A stretch of 6,287 bases of DNA from NCBI GenBank assembly GCA_030950975.1, contig JAUZQL010000140.1, positions 1 to 6,287 on the forward strand, given 5' to 3'. The notes beneath the pieces are model-generated. The model made no database searches. It saw only the letters and a list, made by a program, of their open reading frames with translations, and had not been told where the DNA came from. Below, in pieces: positions 1 to 6,287 of the stretch; position 1 is the first letter of the stretch; each line of letters begins with the position of its first letter. The position numbers and the translations under genes are program-made. This stretch comes from Mariprofundaceae bacterium (GTDB taxonomy: Bacteria > Pseudomonadota > Zetaproteobacteria > Mariprofundales > Mariprofundaceae).

Positions 1-639
1 GGTGCCTGTGAAATCATGTAAAAAACGTTCCAACCACGCCACCGATTCAGCATCCAAATGGTTGGTCGGTTCATCCAATAAAAGCATGTCGGGATTAGAC
101 AGTAATAAACGGCACAAAGCGACACGACGACGTTCACCACCTGAGAGTTTGCTCACATCTGCATCCCAATCGGGTAAACGCAGGGCATCGGCAGCAATAC
201 CCAGTTTGCGATCTAAATTATGACCATCACCCGCTTCAATAAAGGCTTCTAAATGGGCTTGTTTTTTGGCGATTTCATCAAAGTCTGCATCAGGTTCGGC
301 ATAAGCAGCATAGACTTCATCCAATGCCGTCAAAGCATCTTTCATGGGTTGAACGGCTTCTTCAATGTTGCCGCGAACATCTTTGCTTTCATCCAATTCA
401 GGCTCTTGAGATAAATAACCAATGTTAATACGAGGTGCTGGTCGTGCTTCGCCTAAAATATCCGTATCAATACCTGCCATAATTTTAAGCAGTGTTGATT
501 TTCCTGAACCATTCAGCCCCAAGACACCAATTTTCGCCCCTGGGTAAAAAGAAAGATAAATATCTTTTAAAATTTCCTTTTTACCATCGACAATTTTGCC
601 GACACCTTCCATCGAATAGATGTATTGATAATCTGCCAT
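1..639 (-). CDS. ettA: Energy-dependent translational throttle protein EttA (ABC-F ATPase), N-terminal part, cut by window edge
   Basis: EttA is a soluble ABC-F ATPase that binds the ribosomal E site and gates entry into elongation according to the ATP/ADP ratio; it is not a transporter. The 213 visible residues hold the whole first ABC domain. Walker A GLNGSGKST is at residues 41-49, the signature LSGGE at 165-169, and Walker B LLLDEP at 186-191 with catalytic Glu190, followed by the ABC-F-typical TNHLD. An insertion at about 94-140 between Q-loop and signature corresponds to the EttA arm domain. The stretch DALRLPDWDA before the signature and SVAWLERFLHDF after Walker B closely resemble remembered E. 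coli EttA, which favours EttA over Uup, YheS or YbiT. The family is about 555 residues, so roughly 340 C-terminal residues, including the second ABC domain, lie outside the window. The ATG at 639 has a good Shine-Dalgarno, GAGG in AGAGGTGG (643-650), 6 bases upstream. It is transcribed divergently from rnd. Confidence 0.95.
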   Translation of the reverse strand, partial: MADYQYIYSMEGVGKIVDGKKEILKDIYLSFYPGAKIGVLGLNGSGKSTLLKIMAGIDTDILGEARPAPRINIGYLSQEPELDESKDVRGNIEEAVQPMKDALTALDEVYAAYAEPDADFDEIAKKQAHLEAFIEAGDGHNLDRKLGIAADALRLPDWDADVSKLSGGERRRVALCRLLLSNPDMLLLDEPTNHLDAESVAWLERFLHDFTGT

Positions 640-688
640 GAACCACCTCTAAAATTAGTGAGCCAAGAGTATGGATAAGCTTTGAGTA

Positions 689-718
689 TTCAAGTTGTAA
701 CGATTGATGTTATACAAT
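689..718 (+). promoter_or_regulatory. Candidate sigma70-type promoter for the rnd operon
   Basis: TACAAT at 713-718 matches the -10 consensus at 5 of 6 positions. TTCAAG at 689-694 is a weak -35 (3 of 6) with an 18-base spacer. Transcription would start near 725 and leave a leader of roughly 85 bases before the rnd ATG. The call rests on pattern matching by eye in an AT-rich spacer, so a chance match is quite possible. Confidence 0.28.
709..714 (-). promoter_or_regulatory. Candidate -10 element for ettA, overlapping the opposite-strand -10
   Basis: Read on the minus strand these bases are TATAAC, 5 of 6 to the -10 consensus. The start point would be near 702, with a leader of about 63 bases before the ettA ATG. 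No good -35 is visible at 16-18 bases. The element shares two bases with the plus-strand candidate TACAAT, so the two divergent genes may share one opening region. TTGTAAC (695-701) and GTTATACAA (709-717) also form an imperfect inverted repeat that could be an operator, but this is weak. Confidence 0.25.
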
Positions 719-790
719 TTGAAATCAAAAAAGATGTATTACAGTAAAAGTTCAAACATAGAAAATATAGCTTTCCTTGCCCTTAAGCAT

Positions 791-803
791 GCTAACTTTT
801 AGC
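791..803 (+). repeat. Small inverted repeat just before the rnd start
   Basis: GCTAA (791-795) and TTAGC (799-803) can pair with a 3-base loop, and they end 8 bases before the rnd ATG. The 8-base palindrome AGCATGCT (786-793) overlaps the left arm. The only purine-rich stretch near the start, GGGA at 807-810, lies 1 base from the ATG, too close for a normal Shine-Dalgarno. A fold here could limit ribosome access, but a 5-pair AT-rich stem is weak. Confidence 0.25.
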
Positions 804-811
804 TTTGGGAT

Positions 812-2005
812 ATGCAAAAAACACAGCCTATTTATATTGATACACTTGAACAACTTGAAAAAGCTCATCCAAACATGAAACAATGCAAGGTCTTGGCGGT
901 GGATACTGAATTTCATCGAGAAACTACATATTACCCTGAGTTTGCCTTGTTACAAATTTATGGTCAGGGACAATGTTGGATTATTGACCCGATTGTATTG
1001 AAAGATTTGTCATTGGTTTGGGATATTTTTTGTGATGAACAGATTTTAAAAGTATTTCATGCGGGGCGACAAGATTTAGAAATTATTTTAAAAGAATCAG
1101 GTTACCTGCCTTCGCCGATATTTGATACGCAGATTGCAGCGGCATTGTTGGGTTTAGGGCAGCAAATTGGCTTTGGTAATCTTGTGCAACGGCTTTTGAA
1201 AAAAGTATTGCCCAAACAAGAATCATTTAGTGATTGGGTATCACGTCCGCTTCGAGAAAAACAAATTGAATATGCGGCTGATGATGTGATTTGGTTGATG
1301 CCTATTTACCAATCATTACATGATTCCTTAGAGGCTAGAGGGCGTTTAACATGGCTACAAGAGGAGCAAGCGAAACTTTGTAGTCTTGAAACCTATCAAG
1401 AAACACCAGATAAATTGATGTGGCGTGTAAAAGGCTCGAATAAATTGAAAGGTTTGGCTTTGGTTCGCTTGCGTGCCTTGGCAGTGTGGCGTGAAGAACA
1501 ATCACAAAAACGTAATATTCCACGTCGTCGAATGATTGCTGATGAACCGTTATTAGAAATAGCACGCCGTGATACAGTAACAATGGATGTACTTTTTTCG
1601 ATTCGGGGTTTAAGCCAAGGTTTCGTACGGCGTTTTGGTCAAGATATTATAGTCTTGTGTAAAGCGTGCCGTGATACACCAGAATCTGAATGGCCCAGCA
1701 ACAGTAAACGCAAACACCCAACCGAAGGCACCGATTTACGTTTGGAATTATTGGGCAGTTTGCTGCGTCTTCAAGCTAAAGATGGTGATATTTCGGCAGC
1801 TATTTTATGTCATAAAAGTGATTTATCTGAACTTGCTTCATGGGGTCGGCAATGCAAGCAACCTGAGCCTGATGTGGCTTGTTTACATGGCTGGCGACGT
1901 GAATTGGTAGGCGAGCAGTTGCTTCGATTATTGCGAGGAGAAATTTCTTTGGGAATCAATCCTAAAACAGGTGAACCCGTGGTCGAAGTACGGAGTGTTT
2001 CATGA
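812..2005 (+). CDS. rnd: Ribonuclease D
   Basis: RNase D is a cytoplasmic 3'-to-5' exoribonuclease of the DEDDy family that trims tRNA precursors and other small structured RNAs using two metal ions. All five signature residues are present: Asp31 and Glu33 in DTEF (Exo I), Asp88 in HAGRQDLE (Exo II), and Tyr154 and Asp158 in YAADD (Exo III). The DW..RPL stretch at 141-147, just before Exo III, is typical of RNase D. An HRDC domain follows at about 214-293, containing LALVRLRALAVWRE and the RNIPRRR stretch. The remaining 100 residues would be the second, more divergent helical domain. At 397 residues it is slightly longer than the E. coli enzyme (about 375). ATG 812 is the only start near the N-terminus, because the frame has a TAG at 800-802, but its ribosome-binding site is poor. 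The stop overlaps the next gene by 4 bases (ATGA), so rnd appears to lead an operon. Confidence 0.95.
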   Translation: MQKTQPIYIDTLEQLEKAHPNMKQCKVLAVDTEFHRETTYYPEFALLQIYGQGQCWIIDPIVLKDLSLVWDIFCDEQILKVFHAGRQDLEIILKESGYLPSPIFDTQIAAALLGLGQQIGFGNLVQRLLKKVLPKQESFSDWVSRPLREKQIEYAADDVIWLMPIYQSLHDSLEARGRLTWLQEEQAKLCSLETYQETPDKLMWRVKGSNKLKGLALVRLRALAVWREEQSQKRNIPRRRMIADEPLLEIARRDTVTMDVLFSIRGLSQGFVRRFGQDIIVLCKACRDTPESEWPSNSKRKHPTEGTDLRLELLGSLLRLQAKDGDISAAILCHKSDLSELASWGRQCKQPEPDVACLHGWRRELVGEQLLRLLRGEISLGINPKTGEPVVEVRSVS

Positions 2006-2631
2006 AACTTTGTTTTTCTGTGGATGCGCTTTCGCCTGCTGGTGATAAAGCGTGGCGTTTACAACAAAATGATACATGGCGACCCATTCAATATGCAGAA
2101 CCATTGCAAACAGGCGATGCTCAGATTGAAAAAATAAACGTGGCAGAAAGCTGGGTGAATCGGCGTATGCAAAATGATAAGGATATGGGGTTGGTTGCCA
2201 AAGAAAAAATGGGCATGTTTGATTTTTTAAGTCGAGCTATTTATGCCCATGCAGTTTTGCATCGTTTATCCGATGCTCCGATTCCACAACAATCACAAAT
2301 GATTGAGGTGGTGGCAAGTTTAACGGTGGGCACAGCATGGTTGCTATATTTGAATCCAGCAGGTCAATTTGCAGCATTGGACAGTAATGCTGAAAAAATT
2401 ATCGGTAACTTGAATATTGCCGTGCGTGGTGAGATTGCTTCCAGTGAAGGGTATATCGGTGTTGTAGCCAGTCAAAATGAAAACTTGATGGATGTGACCT
2501 ATCGTCAATTTTTAGAAGCTTGGTTGGAACATTTAACGACATCCAATATGTCGATATTTGTCCCTGATGTTGAAAAGCTCAGTGAAAAAGAAGATGTGTT
2601 AAAAAAAATTCAACAGTGGCAGCATGAATAA
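2002..2631 (+). CDS. Hypothetical protein translationally coupled to rnd and to the kinase-HDOD gene
   Basis: I do not recognise this 209-residue protein. It starts at an ATG inside the rnd stop (ATGA) with GGAG at 1992-1995 and 6 bases of spacing, a good ribosome-binding site, so the start is secure. There is no signal peptide. One hydrophobic stretch at about 101-117 (IEVVASLTVGTAWLLYL) is interrupted by polar residues and looks more like a buried helix or strand than a membrane segment. Residues 112-126 followed by a hydrophobic YIGVVAS at 151-157 suggest an alpha/beta fold. The C-terminus (190-209) is a charged, probably helical tail rich in Lys and Glu. No catalytic motif, Cys pair or nucleotide-binding loop is visible. 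The last 8 bases overlap the kinase gene, so it may be a partner or regulator of that kinase; this is inferred from position only. Confidence 0.85.
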   Translation: MKLCFSVDALSPAGDKAWRLQQNDTWRPIQYAEPLQTGDAQIEKINVAESWVNRRMQNDKDMGLVAKEKMGMFDFLSRAIYAHAVLHRLSDAPIPQQSQMIEVVASLTVGTAWLLYLNPAGQFAALDSNAEKIIGNLNIAVRGEIASSEGYIGVVASQNENLMDVTYRQFLEAWLEHLTTSNMSIFVPDVEKLSEKEDVLKKIQQWQHE

Positions 2632-4582
2632 ATTAGCAGAAAAATTGCGTTATTACACGATGATGGAGGAGGTCGGTCGTGGTGGAACAGGCATTGTTTA
2701 TCGAGCAAAACATCAAAAAACAGGGCATCAAGTTGCCATTAAACTACTGCATGACAGTTTTATTGAAGATTCGCAGCAAATTGAACGTTTTCATCGAGAA
2801 GCACGTATACATCAAAAAATTCGACATCCCAATATACTAAAATTCATAGGCTTATATGAATCGAAACAAACCTTGGCGATTGTCATGGAACTTTTGCAAG
2901 GTTGTTCGCTGAAGCAGTATCTTCAACATCATGGTGCTTTATCGACGGGTGAATTGCTTACGGTCATGGATGCGGTGATTCAAAGCTTGGATGTTGCTCA
3001 TCGCCAAGATGTTATTCATAGAGATATTAAACCCTCGAATATTTTTCTTTGCAATGATGGTACGATTAAAATTATGGATTTTGGTCTTGCAAAAGGTTCT
3101 CAACATGATGATGACATCACCAAAACAGGCTTGAATCCAGTGGGTAGTTATTATTATATGGCTCCCGAACAAATTATTGGGCAGCCAGTGGATGCACGGA
3201 CAGATCTTTATGCTTTAGGCATTACCTTGTTTGAATTGGCGACTGGCGAGCTTCCTTTTGAAGCCAAAGCGGGTGGTGCTTTTGAGGTGATGGAAAAACA
3301 AGTGCGTCATCGTCCACCTGAACTTGAGAGTATTAACCCGAATGTTGATGCGAAGCTTGCTCAAATTATTTTGAAACTTTTAGAAAAGAATCCGCAACGA
3401 CGTTTTCAAAATTGCCATGAACTGGCATCTTCCATCCATCATTTAAGTAACAAAACACCGCTAACATTACAAGGTTCCCGTGCTATTGAGCAGTTTTCTG
3501 ATTTACATGAGTATGTTGAAAAAGTCCCTGAACATGTGTCCGATATTTTTCAAAAACCTTCTACTGACATAAAAGATGACCTCTCACATGAAACCTTATT
3601 ATGGTTATTTCAATCAGATTCGCCAGTTGCCAGTTCGCCGCCACCGTTTGATTTAAATTCACCCTTGCCCATAAGTCGTCAAACTTTGAATTATTTAAGA
3701 ACACATATTACGACACTTCCCCCACTGCCTGATATTTGGCATCAAGTGCAAAAAGTTCTGAATCAATCCGATTCATCTGCGTCCGATTTAGCCAAGTGTA
3801 TTGAGCAAGATCCTGCGCTTACGGCACATGTTTTAAAGGCATGTAATTCTGCGGCGTATAAAACACCATCAAGTGCACCTATCACACAGGTGGCATTAGC
3901 ATTGACACGTTTAGGGATGGATGCTGCACAAGATATTATTTTACAAGAAGTGATGCCAAAGCTGGGTCATGCCCATCATATCCAAGAGCTTCAAGCAATC
4001 TATTGCCATGCCCAATGTACCGCTTCAGTGGCACGTATTTTAGCAGGCTATAGCCATGTTCTTGAACGTCACCATGCGACATTATTAGGCATGTTACATG
4101 ATATTGGAAAATTGGTTATTTTACATATTGAGTCCAATGAAAAATTAGACCTATTAAAAGAAAGCATTGAACAGGGCGTGCCCAGCTTAAAAGCTGAATG
4201 GGATATATTGGGATATACTCATATTGATGCAGGTATGATGTTATCTTTACATTGGAAATTACCACGAAGTATTCACCGTTTTATCTATTTCCATCATCAT
4301 CCTTGTTGGCATACGACCGACACATGGCCCAAAGATCTTCAAGCTTCCTTAATGCTAATTCATGCAACACATATTTTATTGTCAGGGGTCTTACCTGAAA
4401 TGAAAAAAAACACCATTTGGCAAAAAAATAAACGTAGTCATGTCTCTGAAAGTGAAAAAATAATGCAAAACACGCTTCATCTACCACTGAAGGATGTAAA
4501 ATTTTATCATCACGTAAAACAAGAAGTGTTACGTATTACCCATACATATCCTGATTTATTTGAGGCAAACAATCATGCATAA
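2624..4582 (+). CDS. Serine/threonine protein kinase fused to a C-terminal HDOD domain
   Basis: This is a 652-residue, apparently soluble two-domain signalling protein. Residues 10-274 form a complete Hanks-type kinase: GRGGTG loop at 18-23, ATP lysine 40 in VAIK, helix-C Glu59, HRDIKPSN at 132-139 with catalytic Asp134, DFG at 152-154, APE at 180-182, and Asp194 in RTDLYALG. The HRD Arg and several Ser/Thr between DFG and APE fit a kinase activated by loop phosphorylation. A polar, Pro/Ser-rich linker spans about 275-357. The HDOD domain follows at about 358-575, with the hallmark DPALTAHVLKACNSAAY at 396-412, HDIGK at 492-496, His533, and HHHP at 557-560. HDOD domains usually act as output modules in signalling. 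There is no predicted membrane segment or PASTA repeat, unlike PknB-type receptor kinases. ATG 2624 overlaps the previous gene by 8 bases and has no clear Shine-Dalgarno, so it probably depends on coupling. The nearest alternative starts (residues 13-14) abut the kinase fold. Confidence 0.93.
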   Translation: MNKLAEKLRYYTMMEEVGRGGTGIVYRAKHQKTGHQVAIKLLHDSFIEDSQQIERFHREARIHQKIRHPNILKFIGLYESKQTLAIVMELLQGCSLKQYLQHHGALSTGELLTVMDAVIQSLDVAHRQDVIHRDIKPSNIFLCNDGTIKIMDFGLAKGSQHDDDITKTGLNPVGSYYYMAPEQIIGQPVDARTDLYALGITLFELATGELPFEAKAGGAFEVMEKQVRHRPPELESINPNVDAKLAQIILKLLEKNPQRRFQNCHELASSIHHLSNKTPLTLQGSRAIEQFSDLHEYVEKVPEHVSDIFQKPSTDIKDDLSHETLLWLFQSDSPVASSPPPFDLNSPLPISRQTLNYLRTHITTLPPLPDIWHQVQKVLNQSDSSASDLAKCIEQDPALTAHVLKACNSAAYKTPSSAPITQVALALTRLGMDAAQDIILQEVMPKLGHAHHIQELQAIYCHAQCTASVARILAGYSHVLERHHATLLGMLHDIGKLVILHIESNEKLDLLKESIEQGVPSLKAEWDILGYTHIDAGMMLSLHWKLPRSIHRFIYFHHHPCWHTTDTWPKDLQASLMLIHATHILLSGVLPEMKKNTIWQKNKRSHVSESEKIMQNTLHLPLKDVKFYHHVKQEVLRITHTYPDLFEANNHA

Positions 4583-5197
4583 CTCATTTCCTATGGAATC
4601 TTTTTTACCTGCTGAAACAGTTGCAATGCTTAAGAAATATGGCGAAAATTTACCCGATGATTTTGCACTTGAAGAACAAATGACTATTTTATTTAGCGAT
4701 ATGCGTGGCTTTACAGAGTTAGCGGAATCGTATGGAGCGCATGAAGTCTATGCCTTCAAACAAAAATTATTACCAAACATGGTGGCAGTATTAATAAATT
4801 TTTGGGTGATGGTTTATTGGCATGCTTTTCAGGCGAAAAACGGGGCGAACAAGCTTTGTTATGTATGGTTGAATTGATGCGTGAGCTATCCGAACGTGAA
4901 AAAACTTCCAATCACCTTCCTTGTAGAGTTGGTTTTGGTATGCATGACGGTCGTGTTCTTTTGGGCTTATTGGGTGATAAACATCGCAAAGAACTGACTG
5001 TGATTGGCGATGTTGCCAACACTGCTGCGCGTTTGTGTGGTATTGCTCAACCTTTTCAGGGTTTATTAACAGAAGCCTGTATGAAAATTATTCCTAATCA
5101 TTTAAATGAAACCTATTGCCGATATTTGAATGCTATTTATTTTAAAGGTAAACGTGAGGGTATGAATGTCTTTTATATCGATACGCTTGGTGCGTAA
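4575..5197 (+). pseudogene. Class III adenylate/guanylate cyclase, interrupted by a frameshifting deletion
   Basis: Class III cyclases make cAMP or cGMP from ATP or GTP at a dimer interface. The first frame (from ATG 4575, GAGG at 4562-4565, 9 bases upstream) encodes FSDMRGFT with metal Asp42, up to about HEVYAF (ending 4757). The rest lies in the -1 frame: IITKHGGSINKFLGDG from 4766, with purine-binding Lys (4796-4798) and the second metal Asp (4808-4810), then LTVIGD with Thr (4997-4999), Asn (5018-5020) and Arg (5030-5032) of the transition-state pair. Lys plus Thr points to ATP as substrate. Family members need about 10-11 residues between those two segments; only 8 bases remain, so a loss of about 22 or 25 bases is likely. 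Without a frameshift the first frame would run on to a stop at 4875-4877 with no second metal site. It overlaps the kinase stop by 8 bases. A sequencing error is possible; a programmed slip is less likely. Confidence 0.85.
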
Positions 5198-5215
5198 CGC
5201 TATTCAGAATAGTGT
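5197..5215 (+). repeat. Inverted repeat at the end of the cyclase gene, possible weak terminator
   Basis: ACGCTAT (5197-5203) can pair with ATAGTGT (5209-5215) around a 5-base loop, with one G-T wobble; the outer base is the last base of the cyclase stop codon. The position suits an operon end or an mRNA-stabilising stem. However, the sequence after it is CATGATTGAG rather than a T-run, so a classical intrinsic terminator is not supported. Confidence 0.35.
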
Positions 5216-5279
5216 CATGATTGAGTAGTCATCTTGTTGAATATCGATTTTTCTTATCAAAAGACTATGTTGCGCTGAC

Positions 5280-5299
5280 TTTTTTTATTTTTTTGGAGG
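5280..5299 (+). promoter_or_regulatory. T-rich leader and strong ribosome-binding site of glgA
   Basis: Two runs of seven T separated by one A (5280-5294) lead directly into GGAGG (5295-5299), 4 bases before the glgA ATG. GGAGG is the most consensus-like Shine-Dalgarno in the window and fixes the start. The U-rich leader would be unstructured, which favours initiation. No hairpin of useful strength precedes the T-run, so it is probably not a terminator. I found no convincing -35/-10 pair in 5198-5279. Confidence 0.55.
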
Positions 5300-5303
5300 C
5301 TTC

Positions 5304-6287
5304 ATGTCCCAATTTCATGTCGTATTTATTGTTTCAGAAGCTACACCCTTGGCTAAAACAGGCGGGCTTGCAGATGTCGCAGGGGCATTGCCTCAAGCTT
5401 TATTAGCTCTTCACCATCATGTAACCGTGATGATGCCCTATTACCGCACACATATTGATGCGCTGGATGTTCATGTTGAAGACTTGGGAGAAAGTGTAGA
5501 AATGTGGGCTGATGGACGGCAACGTTTTTGCCCCTTGCATCGTGTTGTAGTGGATGGGTTGAATTTCATTTTAATCGAGCAAGATGATCTTTATGGACGC
5601 AAAGGTATTTATGGTCCTGCGGGCGGTGCTTATGAAGATAATTTACTTCGTTATGTTCTCTTTGACCGTGTCGCACTAGAAGCCGTTGCACGCCTGCCTC
5701 AAAAAACAGATATTATCCATTGTCATGATTGGCAGACGGGTATGATTCCATTGTTATTGAAAACACAATATCAACATTATCCTAAGATTGCTCAAGCCAA
5801 GACTGTTTTTACGATTCATAACTTGGCATATCAAGGTGTTTTCCCTGCTGAATGGTTAGGTCGTTTGGGTTTACCTACCCATCATTTTCATCCCAATGGT
5901 TTTGAGTTTCATGGTCAAATCAACTGTATGAAAGCGGGTATTTATAAGGCAGATGCGATTACAACAGTCAGTCCAAACTATGCCAAAGAAATTTTAACGC
6001 CTGAATATGGTTGCCAATTGGAAGGTTTCTTAGGCAATCATGCCCACAAACTTCAAGGTATCGTGAACGGTTTGGATTTGGCGCAATGGAACCCTGCAAC
6101 GGATACGACTTTAGAAGCGACCTATGGTGTGGGTAAAATTGCGGGCAAGAAAAAATGTAAAAAAGCATTGCAACAAAGTTGCGGTCTAACTGTGAATGAA
6201 AAAACACCTGTGATGACTTTGATTTCACGCTTGGCCGATCAAAAAGGCATCGATTTGTTTTTAGCCAGAGCATCCACATGGCTTTAT
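5304..6287 (+). CDS. glgA: Glycogen synthase GlgA (ADP-glucose type), N-terminal part, cut by window edge
   Basis: GlgA is the cytoplasmic GT5-family glucosyltransferase that adds ADP-glucose units to alpha-1,4-glucan chains during glycogen synthesis. The frame stays open from ATG 5304 to the edge, giving 328 residues of a usual 480 or so. The N-terminal Rossmann domain carries KTGGLADV at 18-25, the ADP-glucose-binding loop hallmark. Also present are the GPAGGAYEDN-type segment at 104-113, HCHDWQTG at 139-146, TIHNLAYQG at 170-178, and KAGI..AD..TTVSP..A at 210-227. GIVNGLD at 252-258 leads into the second GT-B domain, where SRLADQKG at 308-315 supplies the phosphate-binding Arg309 and Lys314. 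The missing part should contain the acid/nucleotide-binding E-x7-E region. Sequence up to the edge looks intact. It is separated from the cyclase by 106 bases, and no other glg gene is visible, so whether it has its own promoter or is read through is unclear. Confidence 0.95.
   Translation, partial: MSQFHVVFIVSEATPLAKTGGLADVAGALPQALLALHHHVTVMMPYYRTHIDALDVHVEDLGESVEMWADGRQRFCPLHRVVVDGLNFILIEQDDLYGRKGIYGPAGGAYEDNLLRYVLFDRVALEAVARLPQKTDIIHCHDWQTGMIPLLLKTQYQHYPKIAQAKTVFTIHNLAYQGVFPAEWLGRLGLPTHHFHPNGFEFHGQINCMKAGIYKADAITTVSPNYAKEILTPEYGCQLEGFLGNHAHKLQGIVNGLDLAQWNPATDTTLEATYGVGKIAGKKKCKKALQQSCGLTVNEKTPVMTLISRLADQKGIDLFLARASTWLY

Noticed and set aside
2..223. Plus-strand open frame opposite ettA
   Set aside because: It is antisense to the conserved signature and Walker B region of EttA; the Arg/Ser-rich product is typical of a shadow frame.
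4764..4811. First-frame reading KLLPNMVAV then INFW past the cyclase junction, which superficially resembles the helix before the GG turn
   Set aside because: The -1 frame over the same bases gives HGGSINKFLGDG, a far more specific class III match that continues into all later motifs. The first-frame likeness is short and hydrophobic, hence probably chance.
5211..5236. Imperfect tandem repeat AGTGTCATGATTG / AGTAGTCATCTTG in the spacer before glgA
   Set aside because: Only two short copies with mismatches in an AT-rich spacer; not distinguishable from chance.
5280..5294. T-run before glgA as the tail of an intrinsic terminator for the cyclase operon
   Set aside because: No GC-rich stem directly precedes it; the nearest inverted repeat ends at 5215, over 60 bases away.
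5221..5406. A 61-codon open frame across the glgA start
   Set aside because: It overlaps the glgA start in another frame, has no ribosome-binding site, and its translation resembles no protein; glgA has GGAGG and strong family motifs.
5968..6279. A minus-strand open frame of about 100 codons inside glgA
   Set aside because: It lies wholly opposite conserved GlgA motifs and has low-plausibility composition; it is a shadow of the coding strand.

Overview
The window is AT-rich, densely packed bacterial chromosome that reads like a proteobacterium. The EttA N-terminus, the RNase D with an HRDC region and the bacterial glycogen synthase all look proteobacterial (gamma- or zeta-like), but the species cannot be fixed from sequence alone. 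No tRNA, rRNA, CRISPR array, insertion sequence, transposase or phage gene was seen.

Layout. From the left edge to 639 on the minus strand is the N-terminal 213 residues of the translation factor EttA, an ABC-F ATPase. A 172-base divergent spacer (640-811) carries overlapping candidate promoters. On the plus strand from 812 to 5197 four reading frames follow with overlapping ends: RNase D (rnd), an unrecognised 209-residue protein, a 652-residue serine/threonine kinase fused to an HDOD domain, and a class III nucleotide cyclase. The overlaps are 4, 8 and 8 bases, which suggests one transcript with coupled translation. A 106-base spacer then precedes the N-terminal 328 residues of glycogen synthase GlgA, which runs off the right edge.

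How the genes may work together. EttA, RNase D and GlgA are housekeeping or metabolic genes. The distinctive part is 2002-5197: an orphan protein, a kinase that also carries an HDOD output domain, and a small cyclase, which looks like a compact signalling module placed behind rnd. The kinase keeps all catalytic residues, and the HDOD part keeps most of the HD-superfamily metal-ligand pattern. The cyclase has both metal-binding aspartates and the transition-state Asn/Arg pair, but they lie in two different reading frames. About 22-25 bases appear to be missing near 4758-4766, so the gene is probably a recent pseudogene or carries a sequence error. A -1 slip on an A-run there would rejoin the frames but leave the domain about 8 residues short. 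Any direct functional link between the module and EttA, RNase D or GlgA is inference only.
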